Part shown: positions 48,425 to 57,405 of the stretch, piece by piece
Layout of the letters: each line of letters begins with the position of its first letter
How positions within the stretch are numbered: position 1 is the first letter of the stretch
From: Streptococcus thoraltensis DSM 12221
GTDB taxonomy: Bacteria; Bacillota; Bacilli; Lactobacillales; Streptococcaceae
DNA length: 64,000 nucleotides
Direction: 5' to 3'
Assembly: GCF_000380145.1 (NCBI RefSeq)
Contig: NZ_KB904620.1
Location: 62,001 to 126,000 of the forward strand
Notes under the pieces: model-generated
The model's input: only the letters and a program-made list of their open reading frames with translations
The model's database searches: none
What the model was told of the DNA's origin: nothing
Program-made: the position numbers and the translations under genes

Positions 48425-48829
48425 ATGCTTGGACGTTTGTTTAACGATCAATCTATGGTTTTGAAAAAATTAGATAAACCAATAACGATTTTTAAAAAGA
48501 AAGGCGATTATTTTTATCTTAAAGAAAATCCTAAGGATGTGCTTAAGGTAACAAAACTTGTTTTCAGCCCGCCATTACCCTATATTGGACCTGGCGTATC
48601 AAAAGGAGCCGTAGCTGGTGCTGGAGCTTATGCAACCATAGGAAAAGATCTCTTAAAAGGTGCCATCATTGGTGACTGGTTAGAAAAAAGAAGAAAAGGT
48701 AACGCTTCTAGCGCGAGAGTTCATCAGATGTCCTTGATTTTAGAGTCTGAGACCGGACGACAAGAAGTGATTGAAATGAAGGTTAAGCAGGATTCTGCCA
48801 TCACTATTTACCGATTTTTCAAAGAATAA
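48425..48829 (+). CDS. uncharacterised 134-residue protein
   Basis: The ATG at 48425 has AGGAG 9 nt upstream; an upstream TTG has no room for a ribosome site. It is 12 nt after pepF and probably in its operon. One region, GVSKGAVAGAGAYATIGKDLLKGAIIGDWL (about 60-85), is rich in Gly and Ala and could insert in a membrane. The remainder is a small beta-rich fold. I recognise no family. Similar-length proteins follow pepF in other streptococci, to my recollection. Confidence 0.6.
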   Translation: MLGRLFNDQSMVLKKLDKPITIFKKKGDYFYLKENPKDVLKVTKLVFSPPLPYIGPGVSKGAVAGAGAYATIGKDLLKGAIIGDWLEKRRKGNASSARVHQMSLILESETGRQEVIEMKVKQDSAITIYRFFKE

Positions 48830-48921
48830 TGCCAAAGCAACTAGGTCGAATCAAATTGATCTGGTTACTTTGGTATAATGGCATAGAGTGTGATTATGTC
48901 ATGGGAAAATAGTAATAACCA

Positions 48922-49083
48922 ATGGAAATACAGACGATTGATTTTGGAAGATTTGCCCAAAAGGTAAAAGCATTGGAAAATGGTACAGACAAGCCAGATT
49001 GCTCAACACTAACCAACTACTATGCTTTGAGATGCGGAAGATGTGGCGAGACTTCCGGTCGTTGGCTAATTATCGTTTTTTGA
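48922..49083 (+). pseudogene. 53-codon ORF truncated by MITE copy 7
   Basis: It starts MEIQTIDFGRFAQKVKAL and runs to RCGRCGETSGRWLIIVF, where a CxxC pair suggests a broken zinc site. A promoter with TGGTATAAT lies at 48871-48879. The last codons and the TGA come from the left end of MITE copy 7, so the original protein was probably longer. I do not recognise it. Confidence 0.45.
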
Positions 49084-49192
49084 ATTCACTTTGAGACACG
49101 GTCGCTTTCGACTTGCTGTACTCATATTCAAGGAATATCAAGTACTATCGGCGTCTCAGTTTTTTGCCTGAAAGTTAATTCATTTGATAATA
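49071..49192 (+). mobile_element. MITE copy 7 (short, partial core)
   Basis: 122 bp. The terminal repeats are eroded (TATCGTTTTTTGAATTCACT at the left, TTCATTTGATAATA at the right). Remnants of the core edges remain (ACTCATATTCAAGGAATATC), so it looks like a core-deletion derivative. Confidence 0.75.
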
Positions 49193-49478
49193 AAAGGTGA
49201 TTTAGCAAGAGAAGTAGCTCATATCGGCTAAGTCCTCTCACTGAAACACAGGCAAAGAGGAGTCATGACAACTTTACTATAGCTTGCTTTATTAAAGTAT
49301 CAAGAACGTGGGATTTCAAAAGAATGATTGCTGCCAATGAACATAGTCAAGCAAGCCGATGACTGTTTATAAGGCTGGTGAATGCTTAGAGAATCTCACT
49401 GTGCTTGGGTGAATTACCCTAGTCAATAGATGACAGGTCAAAGGATTGTCCGTTATGGAATAAAATTGGAGAAAAAAG
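49193..49478. other. decayed sequence between MITE copy 7 and the HAD gene
   Basis: Short coding-like pieces with stops (for example a frame reading LLKYQERGIS near 49290) suggest remnants of a gene disrupted along with 48922. I cannot identify it. Confidence 0.35.
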
Positions 49479-50093
49479 ATGACTAAGACAACTTTTATAT
49501 GGGATTTCGATGGCACTTTAGTAGATTCTTATCCAGCTATTCTGGAATCATTGGAGGTTACTTATCGAGCATTTCAAATTCCATTTGATGCTACTCATGT
49601 GGAAAAGTATATTCTAGAAAAATCTACTGGTGATTTATTATTAGAACTGGAAAGGACACATGGTATTTCGTTCGAGCGTTTAAAGAAAAAGCAATCGATA
49701 GAACAGGCGGCGCGTGATGATAGTATTGTCTTAATGCCAGGAGCTAGAGAGATTTTGGAATGGACAAGAAAACAGGGGATTCAAAATATCATCTATACGC
49801 ACAAGGGGGCAACTACCGAGTCAGTTTTGAAGAGATTGGGCATCTTTGACTATTTTACAGAGGTCGTAACCTCAGCGAATGGTTTTAAACGAAAACCACA
49901 TCCTCAAGCAGTGGATTATCTTATGGAAAAATACCATTTAACCAGAGAATCAACGGTCTATATAGGCGATAGGAGTATTGATATGGCCTTGGCTTTTAAT
50001 GCTGGTATCAAGTCAATTAATCTGACGCAAGCAGAAAATGAGTTTAATCATAGGGTAACTAAATTGACGGATATTGTTGATCTTGTAGATTAA
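49479..50093 (+). CDS. HAD-superfamily phosphatase (phosphoglycolate phosphatase-like)
   Basis: 204 residues. HAD motif I DFDGTLVDS (residues 9-17), motif II IIYTHKGA, motif III Lys in GFKRKPHPQAVDYL and motif IV YIGDRSIDMALAFNAG. A helical cap (residues 20-80) makes it subfamily IA. Likely a phosphatase for a small phosphorylated metabolite in the cytosol; substrate not determinable. Ribosome site TTGGAG lies 8-9 nt upstream. Confidence 0.85.
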   Translation: MTKTTFIWDFDGTLVDSYPAILESLEVTYRAFQIPFDATHVEKYILEKSTGDLLLELERTHGISFERLKKKQSIEQAARDDSIVLMPGAREILEWTRKQGIQNIIYTHKGATTESVLKRLGIFDYFTEVVTSANGFKRKPHPQAVDYLMEKYHLTRESTVYIGDRSIDMALAFNAGIKSINLTQAENEFNHRVTKLTDIVDLVD

Positions 50094-50309
50094 TTACGCT
50101 TTTGTTGGTGAACAATACTGGAACTTGGTCATGGCTTTTTCTGATGTCAAGTCACCTTCTTGATAAGTCTGAATGAGAACTAGTAACCAGCATCCATCAG
50201 TCCACTTTAAATCACATTCCTAACAAGCGCATCGCTTATCTAGCTGATAAACTCACAGAACTAGCTGAATAATCTCTTTGCGCGTATGTCGTGTCTCGAT
50301 AATACAGGA

Positions 50310-50338
50310 TTGACATTTGTCTAGGCATAAAATATACT
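50310..50338 (+). promoter_or_regulatory. promoter of the O-methyltransferase gene
   Basis: TTGACA (50310-50315), 17 bp, TATACT (50333-50338). It ends 6 nt before the ATG, leaving no space for a leader or ribosome site. The 200 bp before it hold no gene; a frame with NKRIAYLADKLTELAE may be a gene fragment. Confidence 0.75.
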
Positions 50339-50344
50339 GAAACT

Positions 50345-51052
50345 ATGGTAGAAAGTTATTCAGAAAACGCAAACCACAATATGAGACGTCCTATTGTTAA
50401 GGAAGAAATTGTGGATTATATGCGGACACACTTATTAGAAAATCAAGGACATTTGGCAGAGATTGAAGCTTTTGCCCATGAGCATAATATTCCGATTATA
50501 CAACATGAAGTAGTAGCTTACTTTCGTTTGTTGATGCAGTCTTTGGCTCCTAAGCATATTTTAGAAATTGGGACAGCGATTGGTTTTTCAGCACTTTTAA
50601 TGGCAGAATTTGCACCAGAATCGCAAATCACAACCATCGATCGTAACCCTGAGATGATTGGCTTGGCTAAGGAAAATTTTGACAAATATGACAGTCGCAA
50701 ACAAATTAGGCTTTTAGAAGGTGATGCGGTTGATTTAATCAGTGATTTGGATCAAGACTATGATTTTGTTTTCATGGATTCAGCTAAATCTAAGTATATT
50801 GTTTTCCTACCGGAAATTCTTAAGCATGTCAAAAAAGGTGGTATAATTGTTTTTGACGATATTTTCCAAGGAGGAGATATTGCCAAACCGATTGAAGAGA
50901 TCAGACGTGGTCAGAGAACAATCTACCGTGGTTTACATCGACTCTTTGATAGCACACTAAAACATCCCGGCTTAACGGCTAGTCTTATCCCAATGAGTGA
51001 TGGTTTATTAATGCTTCGAAAAGATGAGGATGAAGTCATCTTATCAGATTAA
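50345..51052 (+). CDS. SAM-dependent O-methyltransferase (COMT family)
   Basis: 235 residues. The Rossmann core has ILEIGTAIGFSALLMAEF (motif I), ITTIDRNPEM, YDFVFMDSAKSKY (metal Asp) and IIVFDDIFQGGD. This fits the Mg-dependent caffeoyl-CoA/catechol O-methyltransferase family; bacterial members also methylate tRNA (TrmR) at wobble uridine, a plausible role here. It is located upstream of prsA as in other pyogenic streptococci. The start, MVESYSENANHNM, coincides with the expected transcription start. Confidence 0.85.
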   Translation: MVESYSENANHNMRRPIVKEEIVDYMRTHLLENQGHLAEIEAFAHEHNIPIIQHEVVAYFRLLMQSLAPKHILEIGTAIGFSALLMAEFAPESQITTIDRNPEMIGLAKENFDKYDSRKQIRLLEGDAVDLISDLDQDYDFVFMDSAKSKYIVFLPEILKHVKKGGIIVFDDIFQGGDIAKPIEEIRRGQRTIYRGLHRLFDSTLKHPGLTASLIPMSDGLLMLRKDEDEVILSD

Positions 51053-51072
51053 GTCACATTTAAGTTAACTTA

Positions 51073-51140
51073 TGCTATAATGGAAAATGTTAATGAAAGT
51101 GGGAGTAATCCAAAAGTGATTGACTCCCTTTTTAAAGGAG
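51073..51140 (+). promoter_or_regulatory. prsA promoter and leader with an attenuator-like hairpin
   Basis: Extended -10 TGCTATAAT (51073-51081). The leader contains GGGAGTAATC / GATTGACTCCC (51101-51128) followed by five T and then the ribosome site AAAGGAG. The hairpin looks like a rho-independent terminator placed between promoter and gene. Confidence 0.65.
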
Positions 51141-51149
51141 TTCCACAAA

Positions 51150-52079
51150 ATGAAAAAACAAACAAAATTGTTGTCAGGTGTTGTTACCTTTATGTCAGTA
51201 TTAGCACTGGCTGCTTGTTCGCAAGAAGCCAGTCCAAAGGACAATCTTGTTACAATGAAAGGCGATACCATTACAGTATCAGACTTTTACAATCAAGCTA
51301 AAGATACGACTGCTGGGCGACAAGCTATGCTTACATTGGTTCTTGATCGTGTTTTTCAAGAGCAGTACGGTGATAAAATTAGTGATAAAGAAGTCACTAA
51401 AGCCTATAACGAACAAGTTGATGCCTACGGTTCAAACTTTTCAGCTGCTCTGACATCAGCTGGTATGACGGAAAAAACCTATAAGCAACAAATTCGAGTT
51501 AAAAAAATGATTGAGTATGCTGTTGAAAAAGCCGCTAAGAAGGAGCTAACAGACAGTAATTATCAAAAAGCTTATCAAGCCTATACGCCAGAAACTACAG
51601 CAGAAGTTATTAAATTAGATACTGAAGAAAAAGCTAAGGAAGTGCTTGAAAAAGCTAAGGCTGAAGGAGCTGATTTTGCGAAAGTTGCTAAGGATAATAC
51701 CAAGTCTGATAAAGTAGACTACAAGTTTGATTCATCAGACACAACCCTACCAAAAGAAGTTAAAGATGCAGCCTTCAAACTTAAGGAAGGTGAAGTTTCA
51801 GAACTTGTAAAAGTTGTTGATACAACGAACTATAAACCAAACTACTATATTGTCAAAACAATCAAAAAAGAAAGTAAAAATCCAGATTGGAAAACGTACA
51901 AAAAACGTTTGACAGAAACCATTCTTAACGAGAAAAAATCAGACGCGACTTTCCAAAACCAAGTAATTGGTAAAACACTTGAGAAAGCCAATGTAAAAAT
52001 CAAAGATAAGAGCTTTAGTAATATCCTGTCACAGTATACTGCGACAGACTCAAACACGTCGTCAAGTTCTTCAAAATAG
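51150..52079 (+). CDS. prsA: foldase lipoprotein PrsA (parvulin-type)
   Basis: 309 residues from the ATG at 51150, which has AAAGGAG upstream. Signal peptide KKQTKLLSGVVTFMSVLALAAC with lipobox LAAC; the Cys near residue 23 is lipidated. A SurA-like N domain, a parvulin-type rotamase region (residues 145-245, ADFAKVAKDNTKSDK) and a Ser/Thr tail follow. It helps secreted proteins fold after Sec export. The classical His residues of an active parvulin are not obvious, so isomerase activity may be weak. Confidence 0.93.
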   Translation: MKKQTKLLSGVVTFMSVLALAACSQEASPKDNLVTMKGDTITVSDFYNQAKDTTAGRQAMLTLVLDRVFQEQYGDKISDKEVTKAYNEQVDAYGSNFSAALTSAGMTEKTYKQQIRVKKMIEYAVEKAAKKELTDSNYQKAYQAYTPETTAEVIKLDTEEKAKEVLEKAKAEGADFAKVAKDNTKSDKVDYKFDSSDTTLPKEVKDAAFKLKEGEVSELVKVVDTTNYKPNYYIVKTIKKESKNPDWKTYKKRLTETILNEKKSDATFQNQVIGKTLEKANVKIKDKSFSNILSQYTATDSNTSSSSSK

Positions 52080-52085
52080 TCGTTC

Positions 52086-52299
52086 TTGACCAAAAGAAGA
52101 AAAAACATTATAATGCAAACAGTGAGAATAATTTTTTAGAAGTCTTCTTCAGAAAGCTGATGGTTGCTGCGAATCAGTGAGACTTAAAAGATTTGCTACT
52201 TACTGTAACAATTTGACATAATAAAGAGAATGACAAGTTCATTGAATGAAGGTGGTACCGCGGTTTTTCGCCCTTCGTTTTGTGGACTTGTCTTATTTT
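52086..52299 (+). promoter_or_regulatory. alanine T-box leader with promoter
   Basis: TTGACC (52086-52091), 17 bp, TATAAT (52109-52114). The leader carries a GCT specifier (52195-52197), the T-box AAGGTGGTACCGCG (52249-52262) and a terminator stem GACAAGTTC / GGACTTGTC before a T run. The first gene after it is the LURP-one protein; alaS follows. Confidence 0.9.
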
Positions 52300-52313
52300 T
52301 TGGAGGAAATCCT

Positions 52314-52811
52314 ATGAAGACTTTTCAAGTTAAACAAAAACTATTGTCTTTAGGTGGTAAATTTACGATTGCTGATAATTTAGGCATACCAACCTATCAA
52401 GTCGAAGGCTCTTTTCTAAAAATTCCCAAAACGTTTACGATAACAGATATGAAAGGGCGACAAGTCAGTCGAATTGAAAAGAAAACAATCAGTTTTTTAC
52501 CCCAATTTAAGGTTAAGTTAGCAGATGGGAATTGTTTTACCATCAAGAAATCATGGACTTTTTTTAAATCTCGTTATCAGATTGAAGGTCTGGGAATTGA
52601 TGTCAAAGGGAATGTCTGGGATCTATCATTTAATTTGCAAAAAGATGGACAGCAGATTGCTAGTATTAGGCAAGATTTATGGCATCTGACCTCGACTTAT
52701 ACCGTAGAAATCTACGATGAAGCCTATAGTGACTTGGTCATTTCCTTGGTTATAGCAATCGATTATGTCAAAGAGCAAGAAGCATCACAGGCCTCATCTA
52801 GTTCTGTTTAA
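52314..52811 (+). CDS. LURP-one-related (tubby-like) protein
   Basis: 165 residues. The ATG at 52314 has GGAGG 8 nt upstream; a longer open frame from 52230 runs through the T-box and is not real. The protein is rich in beta strands, with FTITDMKGRQVSRIEKK and IRQDLWHLTSTYTVEIYDEAYSDLVI. It matches the LURP-one/tubby C-terminal family, which folds as a 12-strand barrel around a helix and may bind lipid or act as a scaffold. It sits between the alanine T-box and alaS, so its expression should follow alanine starvation. Function unknown. Confidence 0.8.
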   Translation: MKTFQVKQKLLSLGGKFTIADNLGIPTYQVEGSFLKIPKTFTITDMKGRQVSRIEKKTISFLPQFKVKLADGNCFTIKKSWTFFKSRYQIEGLGIDVKGNVWDLSFNLQKDGQQIASIRQDLWHLTSTYTVEIYDEAYSDLVISLVIAIDYVKEQEASQASSSSV

Positions 52812-52890
52812 TGAATGACGTTTGAACCATGATAGACTAGTTGAATGAAAATAAAACCGCCAAAAAGCCTACACAAAAAAGGAGATAGTA

Positions 52891-55509
52891 ATGAAATCTT
52901 TATCATCAGCAGAAATCCGTCAAATGTGGCTTGATTTCTGGAAATCAAAAGGGCACTCTGTTGAGCCATCAGCCAACTTGGTTCCCGTTAATGACCCAAC
53001 GCTTCTTTGGATTAATTCAGGTGTAGCCACCCTCAAAAAATATTTTGATGGTTCCGTTATTCCTGAAAATCCTCGCATTACCAATGCTCAAAAATCAATT
53101 CGTACTAACGATATTGAAAATGTTGGTAAAACCGCTCGTCATCATACCATGTTTGAAATGCTTGGAAACTTCTCAATCGGTGATTATTTCCGTGACGAAG
53201 CGATCGAGTGGGGCTTTGAACTCTTAACAAGCCCTGAATGGTTTGCTTTTCCAAAAGAAAAACTCTACATTACTTACTATCCTGATGATAAGGATTCCTA
53301 CAATCGTTGGATTGCCTTGGGCGTAGAACCAGATCATCTTGTTCCACTGGAAGAAAACTTCTGGGAAATAGGTGCCGGTCCTTCTGGTCCAGACACAGAG
53401 ATTTTCTTTGACCGTGGGGAAGCTTTTGATCCTGAAAATATCGGTATCCGTCTGCTTGAAGAAGATTTGGAAAATGACCGTTACATCGAAATCTGGAATA
53501 TCGTATTGTCACAATTTAATGCAGATCCTGAAATTCCACGTTCTGAGTACAAAGAATTACCAAGCAAAAACATTGATACGGGTGCAGGTTTAGAACGTCT
53601 GGCAGCTATTTTCCAAGGAGCAAAAACAAACTTTGAAACAGATCTCTTCATGCCCATCATTAATGAAGTAGAAGCCTTATCAGGTAAAACCTACGATCCA
53701 GATGGCGATAACATGAGCTTCAAGGTAATTGCCGACCACATTCGTGCCCTTTCATTTGCTATTGGTGATGGTGCGCTTCCGGGAAATGAAGGACGCGGTT
53801 ACGTTCTTCGTCGCCTTCTTCGTCGTGCAGTTATGCATGGTCGCCGTTTGGGGATTACTGATGCTTTCCTTTACAAACTTGTACCAACTGTAGCTCGTAT
53901 CATGGAAAGCTATTATCCAGAAGTTCTTGAAAAACGTGACTTTATTGAAAAAATTGTCAAACGTGAAGAGGAGACTTTTGCTCGTACCATTGATGCTGGT
54001 AGTGGTCATTTGGAAGAACTCTTAACGGAGCTTAAAGCAGCTGGCAAAGACACACTTGAAGGTAAAGCTATCTTCAAACTTTATGATACATATGGATTCC
54101 CAGTCGAATTGACCGAAGAACTAGCTGAAGACGCTGGCTACAAAATTGACCACGAAGGCTTCAAAGCAGCCATGAAAGAGCAACAAGACCGCGCGCGTGC
54201 GGCTGTTGTCAAAGGTGGTTCAATGGGTATGCAAAATGAAACCCTCGCTGGTATTGTAGAACCGTCGGAGTTTGTTTACTACGTCAATAACTTAGAATCA
54301 AATCTTTCTGTTATCGTTGTAGATAATGAACGTTCTGAAGTTGTCTCTGAAGGTCAAGCGCTTCTTGTTTTCGATAAAACACCATTCTATGCAGAAATGG
54401 GTGGACAAGTAGCAGACCATGGTGTTATCAAAAATGACAAGGGTGATATTGTTGCGAAAGTGACTGATGTTCAAAAAGCTCCTAATGGTCAGGCGCTTCA
54501 CACGGTTGATGTTCTAGCAAGCCTTTCAACTGGTACAAGTTACTCACTTGAAATCGATACAGATCGTCGTTTCTCAGTAGAAAAAAACCACACAGCAACC
54601 CACTTGCTACATGCAGCCCTACACAATATCATTGGCGAACACGCCACTCAGGCAGGTTCTTTGAACGAAGAGAGCTTTCTACGCTTTGACTTCACACACT
54701 TTGAAGCTGTAACACCAGAAGAGCTTCGTCAACTGGAGACACAAGTCAACGAACAAATCTGGAATGCTATTGCAGTTAAAACTGTTGAAACAGATGTGGA
54801 TACTGCCAAAGAAATGGGTGCTATGGCTCTCTTTGGTGAAAAATACGGCAAAGTTGTCCGTGTTGTTACCATTGGTGATTATTCTGTCGAACTTTGTGGT
54901 GGTACGCACGTATCAAATACTTCTGAAATTGGACTCTTCAAGATTGTCAAAGAAGAAGGTATCGGATCAGGAACTCGTCGTATCTTAGCTGTTACTGGTA
55001 AAGAAGCCTTCCAAGCCTTCCGCGATCAAGAAGACGCTCTAAAAACAATTGCAACAACTCTTAAAGTTCCCCAATTGAAGGAAGTTCCAAATAAGGTAAA
55101 TAGCCTTAACGAACAAGTTCGTGACCTTCAAAAAGAAAATGCTGAACTCAAAGAAAAAGCAGCAGCAGCACAAGCAGGAGATGTCTTTAAAGATGTCAAG
55201 GAAGCTAGTGGCTTGCGCTACATTGCTACACAGGTTGAAGTGGCAGACGCAGGTGCCCTTCGTACCTTTGCTGATAACTGGAAACAAAAAGACTACTCCG
55301 ATGTTCTTGTTCTTGCAGCAAAGATTGGTGAGAAGGTCAATGTTCTAGTGGCAAGCAAATCTAAAAAAGTTCACGCAGGAAACACCATTAAAGCCCTCGC
55401 ACCAATCGTAGCCGGTCGTGGTGGTGGTAAACCAGACATGGCTATGGCTGGAGGTTCAGATGCTTCTAAAATTGCTGACTTGTTAGCAGCAGTGCCAGAG
55501 CAGTTTTAA
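52891..55509 (+). CDS. alaS: alanyl-tRNA synthetase
   Basis: 872 residues. Domains in order: class II core with [14 protein letters not shown] and [22 protein letters not shown], tRNA recognition, editing domain with the zinc/catalytic [12 protein letters not shown] and CGGTH, and a C-Ala domain with a helical coiled coil ([19 protein letters not shown]). It charges tRNA-Ala and clears Ser/Gly mischarges. Transcribed from the T-box promoter with the LURP-one gene; an 80-bp spacer with ribosome site AAGGAGA precedes it. Confidence 0.98.
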   Translation: MKSLSSAEIRQMWLDFWKSKGHSVEPSANLVPVNDPTLLWINSGVATLKKYFDGSVIPENPRITNAQKSIRTNDIENVGKTARHHTMFEMLGNFSIGDYFRDEAIEWGFELLTSPEWFAFPKEKLYITYYPDDKDSYNRWIALGVEPDHLVPLEENFWEIGAGPSGPDTEIFFDRGEAFDPENIGIRLLEEDLENDRYIEIWNIVLSQFNADPEIPRSEYKELPSKNIDTGAGLERLAAIFQGAKTNFETDLFMPIINEVEALSGKTYDPDGDNMSFKVIADHIRALSFAIGDGALPGNEGRGYVLRRLLRRAVMHGRRLGITDAFLYKLVPTVARIMESYYPEVLEKRDFIEKIVKREEETFARTIDAGSGHLEELLTELKAAGKDTLEGKAIFKLYDTYGFPVELTEELAEDAGYKIDHEGFKAAMKEQQDRARAAVVKGGSMGMQNETLAGIVEPSEFVYYVNNLESNLSVIVVDNERSEVVSEGQALLVFDKTPFYAEMGGQVADHGVIKNDKGDIVAKVTDVQKAPNGQALHTVDVLASLSTGTSYSLEIDTDRRFSVEKNHTATHLLHAALHNIIGEHATQAGSLNEESFLRFDFTHFEAVTPEELRQLETQVNEQIWNAIAVKTVETDVDTAKEMGAMALFGEKYGKVVRVVTIGDYSVELCGGTHVSNTSEIGLFKIVKEEGIGSGTRRILAVTGKEAFQAFRDQEDALKTIATTLKVPQLKEVPNKVNSLNEQVRDLQKENAELKEKAAAAQAGDVFKDVKEASGLRYIATQVEVADAGALRTFADNWKQKDYSDVLVLAAKIGEKVNVLVASKSKKVHAGNTIKALAPIVAGRGGGKPDMAMAGGSDASKIADLLAAVPEQF

Positions 55510-55520
55510 TAAGACAATGC

Positions 55521-55549
55521 AACCAAGTTCAAAAAAGAACTTGGTTTTT
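55521..55549 (+). terminator. alaS terminator
   Basis: AACCAAGTTC / GAACTTGGTT stem with a T run, 12 bp after the alaS stop. The following 220 bp hold no other feature I can support. Confidence 0.85.
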
Positions 55550-55773
55550 GTCTCAATTCAAAACAGTCCGTAACTTCTTTAAATAGATGCCTTTTATTTA
55601 ACTTTTTTATAGTATTTTAGGAAAAAATTATTGTGTTAATAATTTAGGTAAAAACCATGTGCTGATACTTGGTTTTTTGCATATTTCGACGATTTCGATG
55701 ATTTTTATGATAAAATAGATAAGTTGAGTTTTCTTTTGAAAATCATAAATTTTTATTTATAAAGGGGAAAATA

Positions 55774-57171
55774 GTGACTATTTTTCGTCAAAAAAATACC
55801 AGTCTTGATAAGACTGAGATGAAGCGCCATCTCAAAGTTATTGACCTTGTCTTTCTAGGGCTCGGATCAATGGTAGGAACTGGCATCTTCACTATTACAG
55901 GGATTGGAGCAGCACAATATGCTGGACCAGCTCTGATTGTTTCAATTACGCTATCAGCCATTGCTGTAGGGATTTTTGCTCTCTTTTACGCTGAGTTTGC
56001 CTCACGCATTCCTGCAAACGGCGGTGCCTATTCTTATATTTATGCCACACTAGGCGAGTTTCCAGCCTGGATAGCCGGCTGGATGATTATTCTAGAGTTT
56101 CTCTTTGCGGTCTCTAGTGTAGCTTCTGGATGGAGTTCTTATCTGAAAGGTTTGCTTGCTAATTATGGCATCCAGTTGCCTGCTGCTATTAATGGTACCT
56201 TCAATCCTGCCAAAGGTCAGTATATCGACCTCTTACCAGTTTTAGTGATGTTCTTTGTAACAGCCATTGTCCTTATGGATTCTAAGAAAGCAATGCGTTT
56301 CAACAGTGCTTTGGTGGTTCTCAAGTTTTCAGCCTTAGCCTTATTTATTCTTTTAGGACTTTTCTTCCTTAAACCTGAAAATTGGACACCTTTTTCACCG
56401 TTCGGTTGGGGAAATCCTGTTGGAGGACAGTCAGGGATACTGGCAGGTGCTTCCATCATGTTCTTTGCCTTTCTTGGTTTTGAATCCATTTCCACAGCAG
56501 TCGATGAAGTTCATGATCCACAGAAAAAAGTGCCAAAAGGGATCACCCTATCCTTGATTATCGTGACAGCTATTTATATGGTCGTTACCTTGATTCTAAC
56601 CGGTATGGTTCATTACACTCAACTCAATGTGTCCGATGCCGTTGCTTATGCCCTTCGTTCTGTAGGCTTGAGCTGGGCTGGTAATTATGTGTCAGTTGTT
56701 GCTATTTTGACTTTGATAACAGTGTGTATCTCTATGACTTTTGCCTTGTCACGAACCATTTATAGTATCAGTCGAGATGGCTTACTCCCCAAAGCATTGA
56801 GTCAAGTTACTAAGAAATCACGCATTCCAAGAAATGCGACGTTAGTGACTGGTCTAGGGGCGATGGTATTTGCTGGTATGGTGCCACTAGCAAGCTTAGC
56901 AGAGTTTGTTAACATCACAACACTTGCTTATCTAATGCTTTTAGCCATTGCTATTATTGTTTTACGTAGGCAGCAAGGTCTACCAAAAGATGGCGAGTTC
57001 AAAGTGCCATTTGTGCCAGTGTTGCCTATTTTTGCAATTGTGATTTGCTTAGTGTTTATGAGCCAATATCAAGCAGTGACATGGATTGCTTTCTTGGTAT
57101 CCTTGGTTCTTGGAACCTTAATTTATTTCGGCTATGGTTACAAACATTCAACCATTAATGATGAGAAATAG
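55774..57171 (+). CDS. APC-family amino acid permease
   Basis: 465 residues from a GTG start after AAAGGGGAA. Twelve membrane segments. First helix GLGSMVGTGIFTITG is the unwound substrate-binding helix of APC carriers; later DSKKAMRFNSALVVLKF and FLGFESISTAVDEVHDPQKK are characteristic of the cationic amino acid transporter branch (YfnA-like). It imports an amino acid by proton symport; which one is not clear. The small membrane protein that follows may be in the same transcript. Confidence 0.85.
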   Translation: MTIFRQKNTSLDKTEMKRHLKVIDLVFLGLGSMVGTGIFTITGIGAAQYAGPALIVSITLSAIAVGIFALFYAEFASRIPANGGAYSYIYATLGEFPAWIAGWMIILEFLFAVSSVASGWSSYLKGLLANYGIQLPAAINGTFNPAKGQYIDLLPVLVMFFVTAIVLMDSKKAMRFNSALVVLKFSALALFILLGLFFLKPENWTPFSPFGWGNPVGGQSGILAGASIMFFAFLGFESISTAVDEVHDPQKKVPKGITLSLIIVTAIYMVVTLILTGMVHYTQLNVSDAVAYALRSVGLSWAGNYVSVVAILTLITVCISMTFALSRTIYSISRDGLLPKALSQVTKKSRIPRNATLVTGLGAMVFAGMVPLASLAEFVNITTLAYLMLLAIAIIVLRRQQGLPKDGEFKVPFVPVLPIFAIVICLVFMSQYQAVTWIAFLVSLVLGTLIYFGYGYKHSTINDEK

Positions 57172-57182
57172 TAGGTATTTCC

Positions 57183-57368
57183 ATGCTTAAAAAAATCATA
57201 GTCATTTCAATTATTTTTATGTCAATTGCAACAATTGCTCATCTGATCATGTCTGCTATGGCTTTTAATAATGGTGCTAGTCTTAGTCAAAATATCTTAA
57301 ATGGGATTCTATCAATCGTCTTTCTCAGTATTATCAAAACCTTATTTGAACTCAGAAAAACAAAATAA
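57183..57368 (+). CDS. small membrane protein (61 residues)
   Basis: Two predicted membrane helices (about 5-26 and 36-55) and a basic C-terminus. It starts 11 nt after the permease gene and ends at a terminator, so it is probably co-transcribed. No family is recognised. Confidence 0.6.
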   Translation: MLKKIIVISIIFMSIATIAHLIMSAMAFNNGASLSQNILNGILSIVFLSIIKTLFELRKTK

Positions 57369-57400
57369 CCAAGCAGAGTATACGCTCTACTTGGTTTTTT
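57367..57400. terminator. bidirectional terminator
   Basis: AACCAAGCAGAG-N5-CTCTACTTGGTT with A and T runs on the two sides, between the small membrane protein and the convergent CDF gene. Confidence 0.85.
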
Positions 57401-57405
57401 CATGT

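Noticed and set aside
52230..52313. N-terminal extension of the LURP-one ORF (MTSSLNEGGT...)
   Set aside because: It is translated T-box and terminator sequence; the ATG at 52314 has a proper ribosome site.
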